Shown in pieces: positions 44,729-54,426 of a stretch of DNA of 64,000 nt (positions within the stretch are counted from its first letter, which is position 1; every line of letters starts with the position of its first letter). Under the pieces are notes generated by a model that was given only the letters and a program-made list of their open reading frames with translations, searched no databases and was not told the DNA's origin. Origin of the DNA: Roseburia sp. 1XD42-34 (GTDB lineage: Bacteria > Bacillota > Bacilli > Bacillales > Amphibacillaceae). The position numbers and the translations under genes were made by a program. Where the stretch lies: positions 215,701 to 279,700 of the forward strand of contig NZ_QWLJ01000001.1 of the NCBI RefSeq assembly GCF_009917385.1. Direction: 5' to 3'.

Positions 44729-45754
44729 TTAAACCACCTCATTTGTATATTTTTTGCTCATGGAGATTAAACCGTTTAGCTTTGCTAATGCCTTACCTGA
44801 CAGAATACTTTCTCTTGCCATTTCAATTCCTGATTGAATCGTTGTAGCAGTACCGTGAGCATAAAGACCGATCCCCGCATTTAACAGAACCGTATCCATA
44901 TAAGCGCCAGGTTCTCCTTTGAGTACGCTTCGAGTAATCAAGGCATTTTCTTTGGCATTTCCTCCTTTAATAGCCTTCAGCGGATAAACGGGTAAGCCTA
45001 CTTCTTCAGGATGGAGTGTAAATGGAGTTAAATTTTCATTTTCGAGTAAAATAAAATGATTTTTCCCTGCAAGTGATGCTTCATCTATTCCGCCGGCTCC
45101 GGTAACAACAATTGCCCGTTTTCTTCCCATATTTTTTAAGGCTTGTGCAACAACTTCCAGTTTTTCCTTTTGATACACCCCAATAATTTGCGAGTCTAAC
45201 TCCACAGGATTTGTTAATGGACCGATAATATTGAAGATAGTTGGCAAGCCAAGATCTTTTCGCACCTTTACAAACGGTTTTAAAGCATGGTGTACATGTG
45301 GAGCAAATAGAAAGGCAATATTATTTTCAGCTAACGCTTCTTCGATTTGTTCTTTGGTAAAAAATAAAGAAATCCCTAAGCGTTCTAAAACATCGGCACT
45401 ACCTGTTTTACTTGAAACACGGCGATTTCCGTGTTTTGCAACAGTCACCCCACAACCAGCGATAACAAAAGCGGATGTCGTACTAATATTAAAACTTCCT
45501 GACATATCACCCCCAGTTCCACAGGTATCAAGAACGGATTTTTCTGGTTTGATCTGAAAGGATGATTGAGAACGAATCATTTCGACAAATCCGCTGACCT
45601 CATCAGCAGTTTCCCCTTTTGCTTGTAAAGCAGTTAATAGTGCAGCAATTTGTGATTCCGTAACGGTTTTATTAAGGCAGGAAAAGGCAGCATCTTTCAT
45701 TTCATCAGCAGTTAAATTTTTCCCTTGGATTAACTTCTTCAAATAAACGTTCAT
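44729..45754 (-). CDS. trpD: Anthranilate phosphoribosyltransferase
   Basis: A 341-residue enzyme that couples anthranilate to PRPP. The PRPP-binding DTCGTGGDMSGSFNIST and KHGNRRVSSKTGSADVLE segments are clear. The start at 45754 is chosen for AGAGAGGAGATTAAGT and the family N-terminus; the open frame to 45817 has no initiation site. Confidence 0.97.
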   Translation of the reverse strand: MNVYLKKLIQGKNLTADEMKDAAFSCLNKTVTESQIAALLTALQAKGETADEVSGFVEMIRSQSSFQIKPEKSVLDTCGTGGDMSGSFNISTTSAFVIAGCGVTVAKHGNRRVSSKTGSADVLERLGISLFFTKEQIEEALAENNIAFLFAPHVHHALKPFVKVRKDLGLPTIFNIIGPLTNPVELDSQIIGVYQKEKLEVVAQALKNMGRKRAIVVTGAGGIDEASLAGKNHFILLENENLTPFTLHPEEVGLPVYPLKAIKGGNAKENALITRSVLKGEPGAYMDTVLLNAGIGLYAHGTATTIQSGIEMARESILSGKALAKLNGLISMSKKYTNEVV

Positions 45755-45788
45755 ACTTAATCTCCTCTCTTTTTGGAAATGTAGCTTT

Positions 45789-46436
45789 CTATTTTTTAGG
45801 GGAAAATTCCCCGTCATATGGAGTGAAGCTAGCCTTCACTCGAGTATGGTAGGAAATTTTCCTAGTAGTTACATCATCCGCAAAATTACGAATCATTTTT
45901 TTTCCGACGGTTGTACCTACTGATTCTGGATGAAATTGCAGACCATACACCGGATAAATTTGGTGTTGAATAGCCATTATTTCATGATCATCCATAGATG
46001 TTGCCATAATCTCCAACTGTGGCGGGCAAGAAGCTGGTTCGATCGTGTAGGAGTGATAACGCATGACTTTAAGCGGTTGTGATAAATATTGAAAAATCCC
46101 AAGTCCTTTGTGAGTTACGAACGATGTTTTACCATGCATAATTTGCTTTGCCTGTCGTAATTTTCCGCCCAGTGCTTCACCAATAATTTGATGGCCTAAA
46201 CAAATACCAAGAATAGGCAACGTTGTATAAAAGGTTTTAACGATATCAAGGCAAGCACCGGATTGCTGTGGCAGCCCTGGTCCTGGAGAAATAATAATGG
46301 CTTCTGGACAGAGCTCGTTGACCTCGTTAACAGAAATGCGATTATTGCGGACTACATGTACATCATAGCCGGTTTCCGCAACATATTGATAAATGTTAAA
46401 GGTGAAAGAATCAAAATTATCAATCAATAAAATCAT
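45789..46436 (-). CDS. trpG: Anthranilate synthase glutamine amidotransferase subunit
   Basis: A 215-residue class I amidotransferase that feeds ammonia to TrpE. The triad is Cys of LGICLGHQIIGEALGG and His/Glu of LQFHPESVGT. The start at 46436 has ACGGAGGTGCGAACC upstream and lies inside trpE by 17 bases. Having trpG in the operon differs from B. subtilis, where the shared pabA is in the folate cluster. Confidence 0.96.
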   Translation of the reverse strand: MILLIDNFDSFTFNIYQYVAETGYDVHVVRNNRISVNEVNELCPEAIIISPGPGLPQQSGACLDIVKTFYTTLPILGICLGHQIIGEALGGKLRQAKQIMHGKTSFVTHKGLGIFQYLSQPLKVMRYHSYTIEPASCPPQLEIMATSMDDHEIMAIQHQIYPVYGLQFHPESVGTTVGKKMIRNFADDVTTRKISYHTRVKASFTPYDGEFSPKK

Positions 46437-47823
46437 TGGTTCGCACCTCCGTAAGCGACTTTGCTTTGAATAATGTTTCTTCATATTCCTTTTCCGGATC
46501 GGAATCAAAGACAACTCCAGCCCCTGTTTGTAAATACGCATGGTCTTCTTTAATGACGAGTGATCGGATCAGAAGGGCGATACTAATGTCATGATTATAA
46601 TTAATAAAACCTATCCCTCCCCCATATACCCCCCGTTCAAAGTCTTCCAAATCATTAATAATTTGCATTGCTCTTATTTTTGGTGCCCCAGAAACCGTTC
46701 CTGCGGGAAGACAGGAACGGAGTGCGTCAAATGGGGTTCTGTCATTTCTTAACCTGCCTTGCACTTTAGATACAATGTGCATAACATGTTCGTATTTTTC
46801 GATCGCCATGTATGTGGGGATAGTGATACTGCCAATTTCGCAAACTCTCCCAAGATCATTTCTGCTTAAGTCAACTAACATTCGATGTTCGGCAATTTCC
46901 TTTGGATCATTTAACAGCTCCTTCATCCTCTCCTCATCTTCATCTCTTGTTTTACCGCGTGGTCTAGTACCGGCAATGGGATTGGTTATAACCGACTTTC
47001 CGTTTGTCTGAATGAGGCTTTCTGGTGAAGTACCAAGTAAGCAATAATCGAAAAAATCGATATAAAACATATAAGGGGACGGATTTACTTTTCGCAATTG
47101 GCGATAAAACGAGAATGGATCCGTATTTAAATGTGCTTTCATCCGCTGTGAAAGAACAACTTGAAATATTTCCCCTTGATCAATAAATTTTTTTGCCTGC
47201 TTTACTTTTTCGATGAATCTATCTTTTTCTATTTCTGGTTGAAAGCGTAAATTCGTTGTTGATTGTTTCAAGGGACGTTGCTTTAATAATTGCTCTTTGA
47301 GATCGCTTAATTGCTTATCCAAATCGCTGTCTTCGTTATCAGGCAAACATATTGCTATAAGGTAGACCGTCTCCGTAGTATGATCGAAAACAATGAGATT
47401 TTGGACTAACATAAAGTGAAAGTCAGGCATAGCTAAATCATTCGTTAATCTCTCGCCGATGTATTCCATAGAACGAATAGCATCATAGCTTATATAGCCG
47501 ACCGCACCACCGTAAAAGGGGACTGGTAAATCAAGATTGATTTTTGGGAGCTCTTGCTCCAAATAAGACAGTGCATGCTGCTTCATAGCGGTCGTTTTAT
47601 TTGTTCGATAATTAAATACTGTTGTCTGTTCTCCAATGCCAATTACCTCCTCATAAGGATCACAGCCAATAAAGGAATACGTTCCTTTCGTTTCATGTTC
47701 AAACGTGTTTTCCAATAGAAATTTCTTCTTTGCGGTTAAGCGCATATAAATTTGAATTGGTGTTAACGTATCAGCGTTTAACTTTAACAATCGATATGGA
47801 GCTTTTTTAAACGAATGTTTCAT
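46420..47823 (-). CDS. trpE: Anthranilate synthase component I
   Basis: A 467-residue chorismate-binding enzyme. GEIFQVVLSQRM, PSPYMFYIDF, GTSPESLI, NPIAGTRPRGKT and LPAGTVSGAPKIRAM are the standard motifs. It is the first gene of trpEGDCFBA, with GGAGTGAAAAA before the ATG, and is preceded by two T-box leaders that sense tRNA-Trp charging. Confidence 0.97.
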   Translation of the reverse strand: MKHSFKKAPYRLLKLNADTLTPIQIYMRLTAKKKFLLENTFEHETKGTYSFIGCDPYEEVIGIGEQTTVFNYRTNKTTAMKQHALSYLEQELPKINLDLPVPFYGGAVGYISYDAIRSMEYIGERLTNDLAMPDFHFMLVQNLIVFDHTTETVYLIAICLPDNEDSDLDKQLSDLKEQLLKQRPLKQSTTNLRFQPEIEKDRFIEKVKQAKKFIDQGEIFQVVLSQRMKAHLNTDPFSFYRQLRKVNPSPYMFYIDFFDYCLLGTSPESLIQTNGKSVITNPIAGTRPRGKTRDEDEERMKELLNDPKEIAEHRMLVDLSRNDLGRVCEIGSITIPTYMAIEKYEHVMHIVSKVQGRLRNDRTPFDALRSCLPAGTVSGAPKIRAMQIINDLEDFERGVYGGGIGFINYNHDISIALLIRSLVIKEDHAYLQTGAGVVFDSDPEKEYEETLFKAKSLTEVRTNDFID

Positions 47824-47927
47824 TTTTTCACTCCTTTTTTTGGATTGGTGTAGAGTAATTGAATAGGGTTTTATTGATTTTAACGTTGGTTGATAACTTT
47901 ATATGGATGGAACTAGCCCAGACAATA

Positions 47928-48232
47928 AAAAAACCTCTAATAACACATGATTCATGTTATTAGAGGACGATAGATGACCGCGGTGCCACCTCTTTTAAAA
48001 AGCATATCGCTTTTCATCTTTTCAGATACGGGAATTTAGAAAAGTAACAAAAATGATATCACCTTTTCATTCCGATATCCTATCCGTATAACGGCGGAAC
48101 TCCGTGCTTCCCTACTATATAGTTCAGGAAGCCTCTTGTAAGTCCATTCAGCTTGATTCCACGTACTAGCATCCCACCATCACTAGTTCTCTAAAAACGC
48201 TTCATTCAAGCTTACTCCTCTTACGCATCGAT
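47928..48232 (-). ncRNA. T-box riboswitch (tRNA-Trp), promoter-distal copy
   Basis: On the minus strand the leader opens with AGAGGAGTAAG, holds AGAGAACTAGTGATGGTGGGA in stem I, a specifier region GAATGGACT (UGG codon at 48146-48144), the conserved T-box AGGTGGCACCGCGG (47991-47978) and a terminator CCTCTAATAACA...TGTTATTAGAGG followed by a T-run. Uncharged tRNA-Trp would favour the antiterminator and permit trpE transcription. It ends ~100 bases before trpE. Confidence 0.93.
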
Positions 48233-48319
48233 TTTTTTAATTTAAGTTTAAAAAACTAGAAGTAACAGCTTTTTCAAAAAATGACCTACCATGTATAAAT
48301 CTATTCTTGCATAAAAACT

Positions 48320-48420
48320 GGAAGCGCCTTGATCATCCCCGACCAAGCAGCCTCACAAGAAGGCTGATCGCTTGGTAGAAGGAGTGAAGCTACCTCCAGG
48401 GGCGAGCGCTGGAGCTGTAT
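48320..48420. repeat. Intergenic repeat between the two T-boxes
   Basis: GGAAGCGCCTTGATCATCCC to GGGGCGAGCGCTGGAGCTG is a GC-richer block with arms GAAGCGCC/GGGCGAGCG and CCAAGCAGCCT/AGGCTGATCGCTTGG. It resembles an interspersed repeat type I recall from other Bacillaceae. It sits inside the transcribed leader. Confidence 0.5.
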
Positions 48421-48473
48421 GGATAAATGCAATACAAAAATGATTATCCTATCCACCAGGTTTCTAGACAATT

Positions 48474-48736
48474 AAAAAGGTCCCTCGTCACGAAAAGGAC
48501 GGGGGACCGTGGTACCACCTTTATTAACTGCAATGCAGTTCACTCTGGCAATAGCAAAAAGAAGTAACATTTGCTATTTGTCTCAGGTAACGATGAGACG
48601 AATTCGCCAAAGCCTACTACAAAATGGTTCGGTTTGGAAGTTCGGAAGTCCATTCATCTAATGCTATCACACTGATTTTCACCTGCCATCAGCTCTCTAA
48701 AGTGTAACGCTAGATTACTACTCTTCGTCATTACTT
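48474..48736 (-). ncRNA. T-box riboswitch (tRNA-Trp), promoter-proximal copy
   Basis: On the minus strand it opens with GACGAAGAGTAGTAA, has AGAGAGCTGATGGCAGGTG in stem I, specifier region GAATGGACT (UGG at 48652-48650), T-box AAAGGTGGTACCACGG (48520-48507 core) and terminator GTCCCCCGTCC...GACGAGGGACC with TTTTT after it. Its stem sequences differ from the distal copy, so the two are old duplicates or independent, not a recent duplication. Confidence 0.93.
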
Positions 48737-48759
48737 AAATATTTTAATTTGTTGAAACA

Positions 48760-48788
48760 ATGGTAATAGAGATTTATGAAAAAGTCAA
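48760..48788 (-). promoter_or_regulatory. Candidate sigma-A promoter of the trp operon
   Basis: On the minus strand TTGACT (48788-48783), 17 bases, TACCAT (48765-48760). The -35 is near consensus and the -10 weaker. It lies about 25 bases before the first T-box. Confidence 0.55.
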
Positions 48789-48948
48789 CCCTTTTTTTTA
48801 TTTTTTTACGCCGTCAATAGCCTGCTCAAATAAATAGCGTAATCATCAAAACAGGGGAACACAAAACGGATGGCGCTTTAATTATGTTATGGATAGGCAG
48901 TGATTTATGTCGCTTCAAGGTGAAAAAAGCTAATGAGTTTTTCTTTGC

Positions 48949-49050
48949 ACTATAGGAAAGTATAAGATTTTTTTGGTTTATAGTATAAGAAAAACAAAGG
49001 CTTCCCCGTAAGACTTGGCGACATACCAAGTTTTTCTAATTATTCTTCAT
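48949..49050. repeat. Interspersed repeat family B, copy 1
   Basis: ACTATAGGAAAGTATAAG, a T-rich stretch, GGTTTATAGTATAAGAAAAA and CAAAGGCT...AAGACTTGGCGA...TTTTTCTAATTATT recur almost unchanged at 55469-55570. It contains imperfect dyads (ACTATAGG/TATAGT; CTTGGCGACATACCAAG) and no coding frame. Confidence 0.75.
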
Positions 49051-49604
49051 GTTTTGCAAGGCTTTTGGATCTCTTATATAAAACATTTCCTCATTATCAA
49101 TAGTCCACAATGTACAAGGGCTACAATTCCTCTGTTAATTGCCTACCTTTTCTGTTCGTGCCACTTCTAATCAAAAATATATATAGATTTAAAAGATAAA
49201 AAATGTGAAAAATAACTAGGTGTCTTTATATACCTTGAATAATGCAAAATATCTTTGCTTTTACTACATAGGCGTGGACTTGAAATGTAAAGCAAAAATG
49301 GTAGTTTGAAGCTCCACCATGAACTCTTGAATGCCAAACTTTTAAATAACTCTGTCCTCCTTTGGAACTATTCTCAACAACCCTTTATTTTTATCCGTTG
49401 TTCTAAAAAAGATCCGTTATATTTACAAAAGTGGTTTTTGAATTTGCAGATGTTTTTAATAGTTAGCCCATCTGCAATGGCAATTGCTATTCCAAATCCA
49501 ATAAATGATAAAACAATTATTTTTTAAAATAAATGTCGTTCATGCTGTTTTTTGCTTGAAAGATAAGAAAAGAATAAAAATTGTTGCCTTTGGGCATACA
49601 GACT
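49051..49604. other. AT-rich gene-free stretch
   Basis: I see no gene, RNA or regulatory site. A 73-codon frame at 49306-49527 has no ribosome binding site and an unremarkable composition. Confidence 0.5.
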
Positions 49605-49828
49605 TAACGGAATAGCTACATCCGGCGCATGCGTCCAGCAACTAGGAGACTTCACGAAGGCGCCTTCCGATAAGTCATCATTGGTTTCGTGGTTAAGAGG
49701 AAGGCCGCCTTAGAGCGGGCTTGGTGTCAGGCGTCGGCATACTCCTGTTGCAGGAGCATGATTCCTAAAACTTTCGTTGCTTCGTTCCAGTTGCTACGTT
49801 GCTAACCGGGCGCTTGCGCCTTTGTTCG
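49605..49828. repeat. Interspersed repeat family A, copy 3
   Basis: Near full-length copy with AACGGAATAGCTACATCCGG, CAGCAACTAGGAGACTTCAC, GAGGAAGGCCGCC, GCGTCGGCATACTCCTG, TGATTCCTAAAACTTTCG and GGGCGCTTGCGCCTTTG. It precedes the nonulosonate cluster. Confidence 0.8.
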
Positions 49829-49907
49829 TGATGGGGGTCTAATGACGATAAGTAACGAGTGGTAAAACAATAATATGGAAAATGTTTTCGTTCATAGGTC
49901 ATTGTCG

Positions 49908-49936
49908 TTAACTGAAAACTGTTTAGAAAATATACA
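49908..49936 (+). promoter_or_regulatory. Candidate promoter of the nonulosonate cluster
   Basis: TTAACT, 17 bases, TATACA, about 70 bases before the first gene. Each hexamer matches sigma-A consensus at four positions. Sporulation sigma-factor patterns were looked for and not found with confidence. Confidence 0.4.
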
Positions 49937-50003
49937 TATATAGAAATGTGAAAAACCTACAGGATTAATTTGGTATATGGATATTAGAAAGAGGGATTCT
50001 AAT

Positions 50004-51008
50004 ATGTTTTTTAGAGATAAACAAGTATTGGTTATTGGAGGAACCGGGACGATTGGAAGGCGTATTGTTCAATCGGTGCTCATTGAGAATCCACGCATGA
50101 TTAAAGTATTAAGTCGGGATGAATATAAGCAATACCAGATGCAACATGAGATGGAAAATAAAGATAATTTACGCTTTATGATTGGTGATGTCCGTGATTA
50201 CGATCGTTTAGTTGCTGCAATGCAAGATATCGACTATGTATTTCATTTAGCATCCATGAAGCATGTTAGTTTATGTGAAGCCAATCCGTTTGAAGCAGTA
50301 CAATCAAATGTTCAAGGAACGAATAATGTAATTAAAGCAGCACTTGCGCAAAACGTAAAAAAGGTCGTTTTTACTAGTACGGATAAAGCTATTGCGCCTA
50401 CAAACGCATATGGAGCAACCAAATTAATCGCTGAAAGATTGTTCGCTTCTGTAGAGCAGAGCGGAAAAAAGGGAACTACCGTATTTTCTTGCGTCCGATT
50501 TGGAAATGTTATGGGCTCAAGAGGATCAGTGATCCCTCTTTTTAAGGAGCAAATTGAAAAAAATAAGCGGGTACAAATTACCGACAGAGAAATGACACGT
50601 TTTATGATGACATTGAGTCAAGCAGCAAATCTAACGATACAGGCTTTAAAAGAAGCAAAAGGTGGAGAGATTTTTGTTTTAAAAATGCCGGTTGTGAAAC
50701 TAGCTGATCTGGTAACTATTTTAATTGAGGAGACATGTAAAAAGTTGAAGATAGCAAAAGATGCGGTGACTGTAGATATAGTTGGGTCAAGGTCAGGAGA
50801 GAAAATGTATGAGGAACTAATGACGGAGGACGAATCGAAACAGGCCTTCGAGCTATCCGATATGTATATGATACCTGGGAAATTTTCCAATGTTAATAAA
50901 TACAAAAACGCAAAAAAGGCAATAGTGGACACATATAGCTCTCAACTACAACAGCCAATAACGTTGGAACAGCTACGAGCATTATTAATCAAAGAAGGAT
51001 TAGTTTAG
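50004..51008 (+). CDS. pseB: UDP-GlcNAc 4,6-dehydratase (inverting), PseB-like
   Basis: A 334-residue extended short-chain dehydrogenase. The NAD(P)-binding VLVIGGTGTIGRRIV opens the protein; FTSTDKAIAPTNAYGATKLIAER holds the TDK and YxxxK active site found in inverting 4,6-dehydratases, followed by CVRFGNVMGSRGSVIP. It would make the first intermediate of pseudaminic acid from UDP-GlcNAc. The start at 50004 follows AGAGGGATTCTAAT; an upstream ATG at 49977 has no such signal. First gene of the cluster. Confidence 0.87.
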   Translation: MFFRDKQVLVIGGTGTIGRRIVQSVLIENPRMIKVLSRDEYKQYQMQHEMENKDNLRFMIGDVRDYDRLVAAMQDIDYVFHLASMKHVSLCEANPFEAVQSNVQGTNNVIKAALAQNVKKVVFTSTDKAIAPTNAYGATKLIAERLFASVEQSGKKGTTVFSCVRFGNVMGSRGSVIPLFKEQIEKNKRVQITDREMTRFMMTLSQAANLTIQALKEAKGGEIFVLKMPVVKLADLVTILIEETCKKLKIAKDAVTVDIVGSRSGEKMYEELMTEDESKQAFELSDMYMIPGKFSNVNKYKNAKKAIVDTYSSQLQQPITLEQLRALLIKEGLV

Positions 51009-51035
51009 AAAGCATTGAGAACGAAGGAGGGTATT

Positions 51036-52571
51036 ATGAATACGTATATACACAATTATTGGTCTTTATATCTTGACTTTCTTAATGACTTTAAAGCGTT
51101 AACGTACCAAGGCATTTCTATTCCATATCTGTGCTCGTATCATACGTTAGTTCATTCCAAAGAAACGATGAGAAATGAATTATACAGTAAAAAATTTAGT
51201 GATCATTTAACTAGCAAGATTACAGAACGAAAAGAGATTCAAGATGTATTTAGTCAATTCTTACAAGAGCATAAAAAGCCAATAATTAACCCTAAGCAAG
51301 GAAAAGTAGCGCTTATTATGGATAAGTTACTTCGTTTTCCAAATGTAGTGTTATCTCAATATTTTAATTCAGGAAATACAGTAATTATTAATCCCGGTAG
51401 TAATAAGGTTCCTCATTCTAGGGTAATCTCCAAAGCTGGAAAAAGAAAGGCAAGAGCAGTAACGAACACAATAAGCATTAAAAAGTTTACTAGGAGTCCA
51501 TCGGTTAAACCAACATTAATGCATAAATCCACGTTCATTAATTTAGCTGATTATAAACCAGAGATACAAACATCCGTTGCTCAATTACAAGGTAAGGCTA
51601 AAAAAATAGTTAACACCTTTAAAAATCATCCGTTATATAGTAGCGCTTTGTTTCAACAAAAATTGCTACAACAAATAGAAGAAGTTATTCTTCGGATCGA
51701 ACAGTCGCAACGAGTTTTAAACGATGTCAATCTTTCTTGTATCATCGTTTCCTCTACGCAGGCTACCGTAAATCGTATTTTTGCAGTCGTCGCTTCTCAA
51801 AAAGGGATACCATCTATTTGCATGCAGCATGGGATCATTTCCAGTGAGTTTGGCTATATGCCGAAGATAGCAGAAATAGATGCTGTTTATGGTTATTTTG
51901 AAAAAGATTGGTATGTAAACTTAGGTGCGCCTACGGATTCTGTTGAAATTATTGGTCATCCAAGATTTGATCTTAAACTTTCTAGCAGTATGACACGGGA
52001 AAGCTTTGCAGCTAAGTTAGGCTTGGATAACCGTAAAAAAGCACTTTTAGTTATTGTTCGAGAAAATTACGATATAGAAAAATGGAAAGAACTTGTTCAA
52101 ACGATATTAAAATCTAATAAATTGAACGTTTTAGTGAGGGATTATCCAACCAAAGAAACAAACATATTACTGCAAGAATTTCCATCATTATACTCTACAA
52201 AAAACTTCCAACTGTATGACATTTTAACTAATGTTGATGCTGTTGTTGCCTATCCCTCGACGGTTGGATTGGAAGCAATGTTAATAGATAAGCCCGTCTT
52301 TATTTTAAATCAGAAATTTGCAGAAACCGATATAATTACAGAAAGATCAATTGTTCATATGCCTGATTACTCTGGATATTTTGATTCACTTGGGGAAATG
52401 GTTCAACAGGATCCAGGAAAACTTGGAAAATTAATCATTAAATATATGTCTGATTCAGCGGCGGTTCATGCGACCAAAAAGAAAAGAGAAGAATTTCTTT
52501 CCTATGTTTATCCGCAATCGAAACCTTCAGCAGAAAGACTGAAAGATTTAATCAATCGGCTTACTCATTAG
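51036..52571 (+). CDS. Large glycosyltransferase-like protein of the surface polysaccharide cluster (SpsB-like)
   Basis: A 511-residue soluble protein. The C-terminal half has a GT-B or CDP-glycerol transferase-like pattern: CMQHGIISSEFGYMPKIAEI, VEIIGHPRFD and VVAYPSTVGLEAMLIDKPVF, the usual nucleotide-sugar pocket with a conserved Pro-Ser-Thr and Glu. The N-terminal ~250 residues are basic and unrecognised. B. subtilis SpsB, in the spore coat polysaccharide operon, is a comparable protein. The start at 51036 is chosen for GAAGGAGGGTATT. It may transfer or polymerise the cluster's sugar. Confidence 0.65.
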   Translation: MNTYIHNYWSLYLDFLNDFKALTYQGISIPYLCSYHTLVHSKETMRNELYSKKFSDHLTSKITERKEIQDVFSQFLQEHKKPIINPKQGKVALIMDKLLRFPNVVLSQYFNSGNTVIINPGSNKVPHSRVISKAGKRKARAVTNTISIKKFTRSPSVKPTLMHKSTFINLADYKPEIQTSVAQLQGKAKKIVNTFKNHPLYSSALFQQKLLQQIEEVILRIEQSQRVLNDVNLSCIIVSSTQATVNRIFAVVASQKGIPSICMQHGIISSEFGYMPKIAEIDAVYGYFEKDWYVNLGAPTDSVEIIGHPRFDLKLSSSMTRESFAAKLGLDNRKKALLVIVRENYDIEKWKELVQTILKSNKLNVLVRDYPTKETNILLQEFPSLYSTKNFQLYDILTNVDAVVAYPSTVGLEAMLIDKPVFILNQKFAETDIITERSIVHMPDYSGYFDSLGEMVQQDPGKLGKLIIKYMSDSAAVHATKKKREEFLSYVYPQSKPSAERLKDLINRLTH

Positions 52572-52623
52572 TAACACATGAATGAAAAAGGGGGAGACAT
52601 CTTTTCCGTGGAGGTGTTTATCC

Positions 52624-53511
52624 ATGATAAATGATATATCAAACATCATTCTAGGTACTGCTCAATTTGGGATGGACTACGGTATTACAAATAGAAAAGG
52701 GCGGGTGGCAGAAAAGGAAGCGACAGAAATTTTAGCGTATTGTAAACGATTTAATATTCAGACGATTGATGCGGCAGCTAATTATGGAAAAGCTGAGAAA
52801 ATACTAGGCAGATTAGCTGCTAAAGATCATTTTGCTATTTATTCAAAAACACTTCCTTTACATGTTGCTACCATTACCCGTCAAGAACTGGAAAGTGTTG
52901 AAACCGCTTTTTTTCGCTCTTTAGGGAATTTAAAAGCAAGTCACGTAGAGGGAGTGTACGTGCATCATGCTAATGATCTGCTTGTTAAGGACAGTGATAA
53001 ATTGTATCATTTAATGCTAGCTTGGAAACAAGCAGGATTAACTAAAAAAATTGGTGTTTCCATTTATGATCAAATTCAGTTACAGTCTATTATTGCTAAT
53101 TATGATATAGATGTCATTCAACTCCCCCTCAATATTTATGATCAACGGCTACTAACCTCTGGCGCACTCGATGAGCTGAAAAAAAGAAACATTGAGATAC
53201 ATGCTAGGTCGATTTTTCTTCAAGGTCTTCTACTGTCGGAAGCTGAACAATTACCTAGCGCATTTAGCTCCCTTATTCCTAGACAACGAAAGCTAGAATT
53301 ATTTTTTAATGCGCATCAATTAACGAAGCTGGAAGGCGCCTTACAGTTTATTGTTCAAATAAAACAACTTGATGCCATGTTAGTGGGTGTAGACAGTATC
53401 AACCATATGAAAGAAATTATCCATGCCTTTTACAATCAGAAAAAAATATATATCGATTTTCAAGTTTTTCAAATAGATGATGTTAATATAATTGATCCAA
53501 GGAGGTGGTAG
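52624..53511 (+). CDS. Aldo/keto reductase
   Basis: A 295-residue (beta/alpha)8 NAD(P)H reductase. LGTAQFGMDYGITN, the catalytic Asp-Tyr pair in IDAAANYGKAEK, Lys in IYSKT and His in VYVHH form the tetrad. GGAGGTGTTTATCC precedes the ATG at 52624. In nonulosonate clusters such reductases modify the sugar; the target here is unknown. It overlaps nothing but is four bases from the next start. Confidence 0.85.
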   Translation: MINDISNIILGTAQFGMDYGITNRKGRVAEKEATEILAYCKRFNIQTIDAAANYGKAEKILGRLAAKDHFAIYSKTLPLHVATITRQELESVETAFFRSLGNLKASHVEGVYVHHANDLLVKDSDKLYHLMLAWKQAGLTKKIGVSIYDQIQLQSIIANYDIDVIQLPLNIYDQRLLTSGALDELKKRNIEIHARSIFLQGLLLSEAEQLPSAFSSLIPRQRKLELFFNAHQLTKLEGALQFIVQIKQLDAMLVGVDSINHMKEIIHAFYNQKKIYIDFQVFQIDDVNIIDPRRW

Positions 53512-53515
53512 GAAC

Positions 53516-54412
53516 ATGGTGAAGTTGGGGATCATTGGTATGAGTGAAGGGAATGGTCATCCCTATTCATGGTCAGCAATATGTAATGGTTATAATCCTA
53601 CGTATATGAAGGATTGCCCTTTTCTTGCCATCCCCGATTATTTGCGTCAAAAAAAATTCCCTCAAGATACAATTAAGGATGCCGCAGTTACTCATATTTG
53701 GACACAGGATAGCCAATTATCGCAACATATTGCTATTGCTTCCAATATAAAAAATATTGTTATGAATCCTGAAGATATGATTGGTGAGGTCGATGCAATT
53801 CTATTAGCGCGGGATGACTATGAGCAGCACTTAACTCACAGCGAACCGTTTATTCAGGCAGGTATGCCTATCTATATTGATAAACCAATTGCGGTAAAAG
53901 TGGCAGATGCCTTATCCATTCTCCATAAAGAGAGAGGCAAGGGACAGATATTTTCATGTACCCCTTTACGCTATGCAAAAGAATTTTCTGTGACAAGAGA
54001 GCAGCTGGAAAGCTTGGGAGAAATAAAAAGCATTCAAGCCACCATCATGAAATCATGGGATAAGTACGCTATTCACGTACTTGAGCCTATATTAAATATC
54101 ATTGGTTTTCAGCAAAAAATAAAAAACGTAAAAAAAGTAGCAAGTAATGGTGCGGTACACGTTATGTATCTTACAGAAGAAGAAATGACGATAAATATTA
54201 CTGTTATAGAAGCAGCAACTTATTTACCATTTAAGATTACCTTTTTTGGAACCAATGATCTGCTGGAACTGGAAGTAGTAGATATATTTAATGCTTTTAA
54301 AGCTTCTTTGGAAACATTTATTCGGGTTGTTCAAAATGTAGAGCAATCCATTCCTTCTAAAGAGATAATAAAAACGGTTGAGTTCATTGAGGCAGGTTTA
54401 AACATTTATTGA
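53516..54412 (+). CDS. Gfo/Idh/MocA-like oxidoreductase
   Basis: A 298-residue protein with a weak N-terminal nucleotide-binding start (VKLGIIGMSEGNGHPYSW) lacking the classical GxGxxG, then AILLARDDYEQH and the Gfo/Idh motif PIYIDKPIAV (EKP is usual; here DKP). Catalytic function is therefore uncertain, but such proteins occur in amino-sugar clusters. The start at 53516 has AAGGAGGTGGTAGGAAC. Confidence 0.75.
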   Translation: MVKLGIIGMSEGNGHPYSWSAICNGYNPTYMKDCPFLAIPDYLRQKKFPQDTIKDAAVTHIWTQDSQLSQHIAIASNIKNIVMNPEDMIGEVDAILLARDDYEQHLTHSEPFIQAGMPIYIDKPIAVKVADALSILHKERGKGQIFSCTPLRYAKEFSVTREQLESLGEIKSIQATIMKSWDKYAIHVLEPILNIIGFQQKIKNVKKVASNGAVHVMYLTEEEMTINITVIEAATYLPFKITFFGTNDLLELEVVDIFNAFKASLETFIRVVQNVEQSIPSKEIIKTVEFIEAGLNIY

Positions 54413-54426
54413 GGCTGGTGTGTTTT

